Positions 1-5,303 of a DNA stretch of 5,887 nucleotides are shown here, in pieces; position 1 is the stretch's first letter, and each line of letters begins with the position of its first letter. The stretch is from Methylocystaceae bacterium. GTDB taxonomy: Bacteria; Pseudomonadota; Alphaproteobacteria; Rhizobiales; Beijerinckiaceae. The notes beneath the pieces are model-generated. The model saw only the letters and a list, made by a program, of their open reading frames with translations. It did not search any database and was not told the origin of the DNA. The stretch is taken from positions 1-5,887 of the forward strand of contig PQAN01000033.1 in assembly GCA_003105285.1 (NCBI GenBank). Direction: 5' to 3'. A program made the position numbers and the translations under genes.

Positions 1-111
1 GCGCGCGGTCGTCATTCGCAGCCTCTCGCCTATGCGCCGAGCCGCCATAGACCGGTGAGCAGCATGAGGGCGTGGCAGAGCGCCCCCGTGAGCAATCCGT
101 TCGGATTCTGA
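1..111 (+). CDS. C-terminal tail of an unidentified protein (5' end outside window)
   Basis: Frame 1 is open from the window edge to a TGA at 109-111 and encodes 36 residues ending in APVSNPFGF. About three quarters of its codons end in G or C, as in the neighbouring genes. A stem-loop begins at the very next base, which fits the end of a transcription unit. The tail is rich in Arg, Ser, Pro and Ala with no recognisable motif, so no function can be given; it looks like a low-complexity C-terminal extension. The gene would converge on dxs. The main doubt is that the minus strand is also open here (219 down to 30), though without a normal start codon. Confidence 0.4.
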   Translation, partial: ARGRHSQPLAYAPSRHRPVSSMRAWQSAPVSNPFGF

Positions 112-150
112 GCTCGGGCGGCGTCGGCTGTCCTTCCCCGACGCTCGAGC
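112..150 (+). terminator. Stem-loop directly after the stop at 111, possible terminator
   Basis: Two nested paired segments are visible. GCTCG at 112-116 pairs with CGAGC at 146-150, and GCGTCGG at 121-127 pairs with CCGACGC at 138-144, leaving a 10-nt loop at 128-137. The stem starts immediately after the TGA of the partial left-edge gene. No T-run follows on either side, so it is not a textbook intrinsic terminator. It could instead be a 3'-end stabilising hairpin or a remnant of the nearby repeat family. Confidence 0.35.
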
Positions 151-219
151 GACAGGGATACGAAATAACCAGAGAGCGAGCCTGAAGAGACCGGCCGAAA
201 ATTCAAAATCCCTCGCGGC

Positions 220-331
220 TGTCATCCCCGGCGGGCCGAAGGCCCGATCGGGGATCCAGGGGCAACGACAAGAAATTCCGGTTGTCGGTTCTGGATTCCC
301 GATCGCTCGCTCCGCGAGCGTCGGGATGACA
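220..331. repeat. Compound palindromic intergenic repeat (REP/MITE-like)
   Basis: The outer arms TGTCATCCC (220-228) and GGGATGACA (323-331) are perfect inverted repeats. Inside them, GGGATCCAG (251-259) faces CTGGATTCCC (291-300) with one bulged base, and CGACAA (266-271) faces TTGTCG (282-287) at the centre. Each half also carries its own small hairpin: GGGCC/GGCCC (233-237 and 241-245, loop GAA) and CGCTCGC/GCGAGCG (304-310 and 314-320, loop TCC). The whole can fold as a cruciform with side hairpins. Arms of this TGTCATCCC...GGGATCCAG type are, from memory, dispersed in high copy in intergenic DNA of several Hyphomicrobiales; this was not searched. It has no coding capacity and no obvious target-site duplication. 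Confidence 0.75.
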
Positions 332-374
332 ACGCTGCGAACAGAGAGGCGAACGGAATTTCCGGTCAGATTCC

Positions 375-416
375 GAAGGCTCGCGGTCCAACCGCGGCCC
401 GGGACCGCGAGCCTTC
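375..416. repeat. Perfect 15-bp stem-loop downstream of dxs
   Basis: Bases 375-389 are exactly complementary to 402-416 (core GGCTCGCGGTCC against GGACCGCGAGCC), enclosing a 12-nt GC-rich loop. It lies two bases beyond the terminator-like hairpin of dxs. A stem this long and perfect is unlikely to be chance. It lacks a T-run on either side, so it may be a backup or bidirectional transcription barrier, a 3'-end protecting structure, or a separate repeat element. Confidence 0.6.
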
Positions 417-418
417 AC

Positions 419-443
419 AAACAGCGGGTTCTCCCCGCTGTTT
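419..443 (-). terminator. Likely intrinsic terminator of dxs
   Basis: AAACAGCGGG at 419-428 and CCCGCTGTTT at 434-443 form a perfect 10-bp stem with a 5-nt loop, starting four bases past the dxs stop codon. Read on the minus strand, the stem opens with AAA and closes with TTT, followed by GTG, so the U-tract is short and partly within the stem. Position and shape fit a rho-independent terminator for dxs, with the 375-416 hairpin directly beyond it in tandem. Confidence 0.6.
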
Positions 444-447
444 CGGG

Positions 448-2376
448 CTACGCGATCATCACGCGCGCCGCGCCGCGCTCGTCGCCCAGCGCTTCGAGCG
501 CCTTGGCGACGATCGCGCGCGCGTCGAGGCCGGCCTTCGCCAGCATCATATCCTGCTTGTCGTGGTCGATATAGACGTCCGGCAGGATCATGCTGCGGAA
601 TTTGAAAGGCCCGCGCACGCCGTCGAGCGCGCCGTCCTCGGACAGCGCATGGAAGACCTGCGCCCCGAAACCGCCGATCGAGCCTTCCTCGATCGTGATG
701 AGAACCTCATGGTGCGCGGCGAGCCGGCGAAGGAGATCGCGATCGATCGGCTTGGCGAAGCGGGCGTCCGCCACGGTGGTCGAAACGCCCCGGCCGGCGA
801 GCTCCTTGGCCGCCGCGAGCGCGTCCGCGAGCCGCGTGCCGAGCGACAGCAGCGCCACTTTCGAGCCCTCGCGCACGATGCGTCCGCGTCCGATCTCCAG
901 AGGCTGGCCGCGCTCGGGCAATTCGACGCCGACGCCCTCGCCGCGCGGATAACGGAAGGCGATCGGCCCCTCGTCGAACTGCGCGGCCGTCGACACCATA
1001 TGGACGAGCTCGGCCTCGTCCGAGGGCGCCATGACGACCATTCCCGGCAGGCAGCCGAGATAGGCGATGTCGAAGGCGCCCGCATGGGTCGGGCCGTCCG
1101 CGCCGACGAGGCCGGCGCGGTCGACGGCGAAGCGAACCGGCAGATGCTGGATCGCCACGTCGTGGATGACCTGATCGTAGCCGCGCTGCAGGAAGGTGGA
1201 GTAGAGCGCGCAGAACGGCTTGAAGCCCTCGGCCGCCAATCCGGCGGCGAAAGTGACGGCGTGCTGTTCGGCGATCGCGACGTCGAAGGCGCGCTCGGGA
1301 AAGGCCTTTTCGAACAGATCGAGGCCCGTTCCGCCCGGCATGGCGGCGGTGATGGCGACGATCTTGTCGTCGCGCTCGGCCTCGGCGATGAGGCTCTTGG
1401 CGAACACGCCTGTATAGGAGGGCGCATTGGCCTTGGGCTTGTCCTGCGCGCCGGTCAGGACGTCGAAACGATTGACGCCGTGATATTTGTCGGCCGCCGC
1501 CTCAGCCGGACCGTAGCCCTTGCCCTTCTGCGTGACGACATGGACGAGCACCGGCCCGTCGTCCTTGTCGCGCACATTGCTCAGCACCGGCAGGAGATGG
1601 TCGAGATTGTGCCCGTCGATCGGCCCGACATAGTAGAAGCCGAGCTCCTCGAACATGGTGCCGCCGGTCCAGAAGCCGCGCGCGAACTCCTCGGCCTTGC
1701 GCGCCTTGTCATAGAGGAAGTGCGGCAGGTGGCGGGCGAGCTGCTTGGCCGTCTCCCGCAGCGTGCGGTAGGCGCCGCCCGAGACCAGGCGCGCGAGATA
1801 GGCCGACATGGCGCCGACCGGCGGCGCGATCGACATGTCGTTGTCGTTGAGCATGACGATCAGGCGCGAGTCCATGGCGCCGGCATTGTTCATCGCCTCG
1901 TAGGCCATGCCGGCCGACATGGCGCCGTCGCCGATGACCGCCACCACATGATTGTTCGCGCCCTTCAGATCGCGGGCGACCGCCATGCCGAGGCCGGCGG
2001 AGATCGACGTCGAGGAATGGCCGGCGCCGAAGGCGTCATATTCGCTCTCGGCGCGCTTGGTGAAGCCCGAAAGCCCCTCGCCCTGGCGCAGCGTGCGAAT
2101 GCGGTCGCGGCGGCCGGTGAGGATCTTATGCGGATAGGCCTGATGGCCGACGTCCCAGATGATGCGGTCGTTGGGCGTGTCGAAGACATAATGCAGGGCG
2201 ACCGTCAGCTCGATGACGCCGAGGCCGGCGCCGAGATGGCCGCCGGTCACGGAAACGGCGTCGATCGTTTCCCTGCGCAATTCGTCGGCGAGCTGATGCA
2301 GTTGGTTCGGCTGCAGCTTGCGCAGCTCGTGCGGCGTATCGATCCGGTCTAGGAGGGGGGTCTTCGAAGTCGTCAA
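448..2376 (-). CDS. dxs: 1-deoxy-D-xylulose-5-phosphate synthase (DXS)
   Basis: This cytosolic ThDP-dependent enzyme condenses pyruvate with glyceraldehyde 3-phosphate to DXP and CO2. That is the first step of the MEP isoprenoid pathway and a branch point to thiamine and pyridoxal. The 642 residues are a normal length. Domain 1 carries GGHLGAGLG (45-53, His47), DVGHQAYPHK (75-84), GHSSTS (119-124) and the ThDP/Mg motif GDG (149-151) through LNDND (176-180). Domain 2 has IAEQHAVT with catalytic Glu370, Tyr392, Arg398 and DRAG..GADGPTH (Asp427, His431), then FRYPRG (Arg478); these match the E. coli positions as I recall them. The C-terminal transketolase domain is intact. I chose a TTG start because it gives the usual MTTSKTPLLD N-terminus and has AGAG 8 nt upstream. 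An ATG at 2409 adds 11 residues but lies too close to the predicted transcript start. The gene appears to be monocistronic. Confidence 0.97.
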   Translation of the reverse strand: MTTSKTPLLDRIDTPHELRKLQPNQLHQLADELRRETIDAVSVTGGHLGAGLGVIELTVALHYVFDTPNDRIIWDVGHQAYPHKILTGRRDRIRTLRQGEGLSGFTKRAESEYDAFGAGHSSTSISAGLGMAVARDLKGANNHVVAVIGDGAMSAGMAYEAMNNAGAMDSRLIVMLNDNDMSIAPPVGAMSAYLARLVSGGAYRTLRETAKQLARHLPHFLYDKARKAEEFARGFWTGGTMFEELGFYYVGPIDGHNLDHLLPVLSNVRDKDDGPVLVHVVTQKGKGYGPAEAAADKYHGVNRFDVLTGAQDKPKANAPSYTGVFAKSLIAEAERDDKIVAITAAMPGGTGLDLFEKAFPERAFDVAIAEQHAVTFAAGLAAEGFKPFCALYSTFLQRGYDQVIHDVAIQHLPVRFAVDRAGLVGADGPTHAGAFDIAYLGCLPGMVVMAPSDEAELVHMVSTAAQFDEGPIAFRYPRGEGVGVELPERGQPLEIGRGRIVREGSKVALLSLGTRLADALAAAKELAGRGVSTTVADARFAKPIDRDLLRRLAAHHEVLITIEEGSIGGFGAQVFHALSEDGALDGVRGPFKFRSMILPDVYIDHDKQDMMLAKAGLDARAIVAKALEALGDERGAARVMIA

Positions 2377-2426
2377 AGCGCCAACTCTATTCTGGACGGG
2401 CCGAAACATTCGGCCGGCCGCCAAGC

Positions 2427-2454
2427 CATATAGCGGTTCCGCGACATCCGGCAA
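2427..2454 (-). promoter_or_regulatory. Sigma70-like promoter for dxs
   Basis: On the minus strand, TTGCCG (2454-2449) and TATATG (2432-2427) are separated by 16 nt. They resemble the -35 and -10 consensus and stand out in a GC-rich background. Transcription would start near 2420, giving a leader of about 45 nt to the TTG start at 2376. An ATG start at 2409 would leave only about 10 nt of leader, so this promoter supports the shorter protein. Confidence 0.5.
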
Positions 2455-2462
2455 ATGCCGGA
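2447..2462. promoter_or_regulatory. 7-2-7 inverted repeat over the dxs -35 box, candidate operator
   Basis: TCCGGCA, two A bases, then TGCCGGA form a perfect inverted repeat of 16 bases. The predicted -35 hexamer of dxs (2449-2454) lies inside its left arm. A dimeric repressor bound here would block RNA polymerase. No known regulator motif is recognised, so this is a structural observation with an inferred role. Confidence 0.4.
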
Positions 2463-2741
2463 CCTCGGCAGTATCAGTCTGGCATGGGCGGAACGACCGA
2501 CGCAACTGCGCAGCAACCTGAGCTATTTCCGGATGTTCTTGATCCACAATAATTTTCCCTTGTGTGACATATTTCCCACAGCCGCCGCCGCGGATTCGGC
2601 CCGCTCTTTCTCGCGGTCGCCGTCGTCTCGAAGTCTCCGCGCCGAGCCCGGGGGCGCTCGCTTTCCACCCAAAACCGAGCGAAGGAAACGACGACGCTCC
2701 CGAGCGAGTTATGCGCAGGCGGACGAGAGAGGCGACGAGAA

Positions 2742-3536
2742 ATGATCCGGGTCGGAATCGGCGGCTGGGCCTATGAGCCCTGGCGGGGGACATTTTATCC
2801 ACAGGGCCTCGCCCATGCGGACGAGCTCGCCTATGCGAGCCGCCATCTGACGGCGATCGAAATCAACTCCACATTCTACCGCACGCAGTCGCGCGCGAGT
2901 TTCGAGAAATGGCGCGACGCGACGCCGGACGGTTTCGTATTTTCGGTGAAGGCGCATCGCGCCGCCGTCAACAGCCGCGAGCTCGCCGAGGCCGGCGAGA
3001 AGATCGACTGGTTCCTGCAGAGCGGAGTGCTCGAACTCAGCGACAAGCTCGGGCCGATCCTCTGGCAATTGGCGCCGTTCAAACGCTTCGACGCAAAGGA
3101 CGTCGGCGCTTTCCTGAAGCTTCTGCCCGAAAAGCGCGGCGGACGGCGCCTGCGACATGCGCTCGAAGTCCGCCACGAGAGCTTTCTCACCGAAGATTTC
3201 ATCGCGCTTCTGCGCGACCATGGCGTCGCCGCGGTCTATGCGGATTCGGACGATTACCCGGCGATCGCCGACGTAACGGCGGATTTCGTCTACGCCCGAC
3301 TACAGCGAAGCCGGGAAAATTGCCGAACCGGCTACGCCGCCGCCGATCTCGACCGCTGGGCGGCGCGCGCGAAGATGTGGGAAGCGGGCGGCGCGCCCGA
3401 CGATCTTCCGTATGTCGCCGGCGAGACTCTCGCCGCGAACGAGCGGCCGGTTTTCATTTTCATGATCGACGGCGCCAAGATCCGCGCGCCGGCCGCCGCC
3501 GCCGCGCTCCTCGAACGGCTCGAAACGCGACCGTGA
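2742..3536 (+). CDS. DUF72 (YecE-like) family protein
   Basis: This 264-residue protein is full length for the DUF72 family, which is predicted to fold as a TIM barrel and has no established activity. Visible family motifs are GIGGWAYEPWRGTFYP (5-20), EINSTFY (40-46), FSVKAHR (67-73, family form usually K..R.ITH), GPILWQLAPFKRFD (104-117), LEVRHESF (141-148) and ADSDDYP (167-173). The C-terminus reads FIFMIDGAKIRAP (238-250), where most members have a FNN-type segment; I recall the MI.GAK.RAP form from alphaproteobacterial relatives, so it is probably a subfamily trait. The ATG is well placed, with GAGAGG 9 nt upstream. It is divergent from dxs and 248 bp from the next gene, so it is probably its own transcription unit. 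No signal peptide or membrane segment is present. Confidence 0.93.
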   Translation: MIRVGIGGWAYEPWRGTFYPQGLAHADELAYASRHLTAIEINSTFYRTQSRASFEKWRDATPDGFVFSVKAHRAAVNSRELAEAGEKIDWFLQSGVLELSDKLGPILWQLAPFKRFDAKDVGAFLKLLPEKRGGRRLRHALEVRHESFLTEDFIALLRDHGVAAVYADSDDYPAIADVTADFVYARLQRSRENCRTGYAAADLDRWAARAKMWEAGGAPDDLPYVAGETLAANERPVFIFMIDGAKIRAPAAAAALLERLETRP

Positions 3537-3784
3537 AAGTCGCTTCTATCAATCATATCGCAAGCTGACCGTTCCGGCGTAGCTGTTGGAACGACCACAG
3601 CCGGTCACCTGCTCTGTCCAGGCGGCGACGCGAAGCCTATTTCCGGCCAAAGGACGCGGATGCGAGCCGATTGACGCTCGCCGTATATCGGCAAAGACCG
3701 GCTCGTTTTGCGCAACGTCCCTCTTTCGCCGGATTCTTTCGTGACCTAAGAACCTGCTTTTGCGCCCCCACTCGAATCGAGCCC

Positions 3785-4417
3785 ATGTCCGAGGAAACGC
3801 CGCGCCTCTATCTCGCCACGCCGCTCGTCGACGCGCCCGAGACCTTTCTCCCCCACCTGCGCGCCGCGCTGGAGGCGGCCGATGTCGCGAGCCTGTTGCT
3901 GCGGCTTCGGACCAGCGACCCGGCCGAAGCGGAATCGGCCATTCGCGCCGTTGCAGCGATCGCGCAGCCGAGCGACGTCGCCGTCGTCGTCGAGGGCGAG
4001 GCCGACCTCGTCATCCGCTCCGGCGCCGACGGGCTGCATGTGACGCGAGGGGAGGAGCAGCTCGGCGGCGCGCTCGCGCGTCTTTCGCCCGATTACATCG
4101 TCGGAGCGGGCGCTCTGAGCGACCGCGACGACGCCATGCGCGCGGGCGAGGCCGGCGCCGATTATGTGCTGTTCGGTGAAGCCGGCGCCGACGACCCCGC
4201 TCCTTCGGCCGAGGACGTCCTCGAGCGCACGCGCTGGTGGGCCGAAATCTTCAACACGCCTTGCGTCGCCCTGGCGCGACGGCTCGACGAGATCGGCCCG
4301 CTCGCGGAAGCCGGCGCGGATTTCGTCATGGTCGGCGAGGCGATCTGGAACGATCCGCGGGGCCCGGCCGACGCGATGAGGGACGCCGCCTCTCGCCTCG
4401 CCGCGAGGACGCCATGA
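3785..4417 (+). CDS. Degenerate ThiE/TenI-like TIM-barrel protein
   Basis: The 210-residue protein has the length and pattern of thiamine-phosphate synthases (ThiE), which join HMP-PP to thiazole phosphate. Recognisable pieces are PRLYLAT (6-12), LLLRLR (37-42) at the Q.R.K substrate site, SGADGLHVTRGE (79-90), AGADYVLFGE (123-132) and AGADFVMVGEAI (176-187). Many catalytic positions differ from the family as I recall it. The Q.R.K site is L.R.R, the Asn-Asp pair is Glu-Gly (70-71), the GP.F.T.TK phosphate loop is replaced by GEAGADDP (131-138), and the GGI loop is ALARRL (162-167). It may therefore bind a ligand without thiamine-phosphate synthase activity. ATG 3785 is the only ATG ahead of the conserved region, though its ribosome site is weak and lies in a short inverted repeat (CTCGA-A-TCGAG). 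Its stop overlaps the next start by four bases. Confidence 0.8.
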   Translation: MSEETPRLYLATPLVDAPETFLPHLRAALEAADVASLLLRLRTSDPAEAESAIRAVAAIAQPSDVAVVVEGEADLVIRSGADGLHVTRGEEQLGGALARLSPDYIVGAGALSDRDDAMRAGEAGADYVLFGEAGADDPAPSAEDVLERTRWWAEIFNTPCVALARRLDEIGPLAEAGADFVMVGEAIWNDPRGPADAMRDAASRLAARTP

Positions 4418-5298
4418 GCCGCTCCGCGCGCTTCGCCGCCCTTCTGTGGCTGCTCGCGAGCGCGGCCCAGGCTGCGCCGGACGCACCCCCGGCGCCGGAC
4501 CTCGCCTTCGGCGCCTATCAGCGCGGCGACTATGTCGCCGCCATGGGAGAGGCCAAGAAGCGGCTGTCCGCCGACGCTCGGGACGTCGCGGCGCTGACGC
4601 TCGTCGGGCGGCTCCATCTCGAGGGCGCCGGCGTTCGGAAAAACATCGAACAGGCGATGCAATGGTTCCGGCGCGCCGCCGACGCCGGCGGCAAGGAGGC
4701 GGCCTATCTCTTCGGCGCGACGACGCTCGCAAGCGCATCCGGCGCGGAGGATCGCGCGCTCGCACGCGCCTATCTCGAAAAAGCCGGCGCTCAGGAGCAT
4801 CCGGCGGCGCTGAATCTGCTCGGCGAGCTGGCGCTCGAGAACAATGGCGGAGCGCCGGATTTCGAGACGGCGCTCGGCTATTTTCGCCGCGCCGCGGCGG
4901 GCGAGGACGCCGACGCGCTCTATGCGCTCGGCGTTCTGTACAAGAACGGCAAAGGCGTAGCGAAAGACGAGACCGAGGCGGCGAATTGGCTGAGACGCGC
5001 CGTCGAGCGCGGCCATGTGGCGGCAATGGTGGAGCTGGCGATCATGGAGTTCAACGGCGCCGGCGTCGCGCGCGATCGCGCGGAGGCCGTGAGCCTGTTC
5101 CGCAGGGCCGCCGCCAAAGGCAACGCCGTCGCGCAGAACCGGCTGGCCCGTCTCTTCGCCTCCGGCCTTGGCGTCGAAAAGAACATCCCCGAAGCTGTCC
5201 GGCTGAACGCGCTCGCGCGGGAGGCGGGCCTCGTCGACGAGTCTCTCGAGGCGTTGTTGAAGAGCGAAGCGCCGACCTCGCCGGGCGCGGGGAAATAG
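4414..5298 (+). CDS. Exported Sel1-repeat (SLR/TPR-like) protein
   Basis: The 294-residue protein begins with a clear Sec signal peptide: basic MSRSAR, hydrophobic FAALLWLLASAA, and AQA with predicted cleavage after residue 20. The mature protein is therefore probably periplasmic. From about residue 57 to 272 it is built from roughly six Sel1-like repeats of about 36 residues, with marks such as LHLEGAGVRKNIEQAMQWFRRAADAG (57-92 unit), LGVLYKNGKGVAKDETEAANWLRRAVERG (166-201 unit) and EFNGAGVARDRAEAVSLFRRAAAKG (202-237 unit). The unit at 93-129 is degenerate. Such solenoids are protein-interaction scaffolds, and no catalytic residues are seen. The start overlaps the ThiE-like stop (ATGA), with GAGGA 4 nt upstream, so translational coupling is likely. 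The C-terminus is a short Pro/Ser-rich tail. Its partner is unknown. Confidence 0.92.
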   Translation: MSRSARFAALLWLLASAAQAAPDAPPAPDLAFGAYQRGDYVAAMGEAKKRLSADARDVAALTLVGRLHLEGAGVRKNIEQAMQWFRRAADAGGKEAAYLFGATTLASASGAEDRALARAYLEKAGAQEHPAALNLLGELALENNGGAPDFETALGYFRRAAAGEDADALYALGVLYKNGKGVAKDETEAANWLRRAVERGHVAAMVELAIMEFNGAGVARDRAEAVSLFRRAAAKGNAVAQNRLARLFASGLGVEKNIPEAVRLNALAREAGLVDESLEALLKSEAPTSPGAGK

Positions 5299-5303
5299 GC
5301 CCC

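Larger units (their letters stand above)
112..447. other. Structured intergenic region between the left-edge gene and the dxs 3' end
   Basis: I see no credible gene in these 336 bases. The short open frames crossing the region on either strand overlap palindromic DNA and have no family resemblance. The stretch holds four separate inverted-repeat structures: a hairpin at 112-150, a compound palindromic element at 220-331, a long hairpin at 375-416 and a terminator-like hairpin at 419-443. The bases between them (151-219 and 332-374) show nothing recognisable. Confidence 0.7.
2377..2741. other. Divergent intergenic region between dxs and the DUF72 gene
   Basis: These 365 bases separate two divergently transcribed genes. 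The dxs frame stays open through the whole stretch, but the extra 142 codons encode an Arg-rich sequence unlike DXS and are probably chance in GC-rich DNA. The dxs-proximal part holds a promoter and an inverted repeat. Positions 2525-2578 form a markedly AT-rich island that is the best place for the DUF72 promoter, although no clear -35/-10 pair is visible on the plus strand. The remainder (2580-2725) is GC-rich with only weak, unconvincing inverted repeats. Confidence 0.6.

Noticed and set aside
1..15. Possible start of a minus-strand gene (ATG at 15 with a purine-rich site upstream)
   Set aside because: Only five codons are visible, too few to support a call.
562..2352. A 596-codon open frame on the plus strand, antisense to dxs
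   Set aside because: It lies wholly within a well-supported dxs gene, encodes Arg/Gly/Asp/Ala-rich sequence without family motifs, and is the expected shadow of a GC-rich gene with few stops on the opposite strand.
2377..2802. N-terminal extension of DXS
   Set aside because: It is unlike DXS, overlaps the divergent DUF72 gene and lies upstream of the predicted promoter.
3570..3593. CGTTCC/GGAACG inverted repeat after the DUF72 gene, as a terminator
   Set aside because: It has only six pairs with a 12-nt loop and no T-run, too weak to call.
3671..3784. TTG start at 3671 giving 38 more residues to the ThiE-like protein, or a promoter with TTGACG as -35
   Set aside because: The added residues do not resemble the family, and no acceptable -10 lies at the right distance from TTGACG.
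448..4417. A thiamine or DXP pathway island linking dxs with the ThiE-like gene
   Set aside because: DXP is a thiazole precursor, so the link is tempting. However, the genes are on opposite strands with an unrelated gene between them, and the ThiE-like protein lacks key residues.
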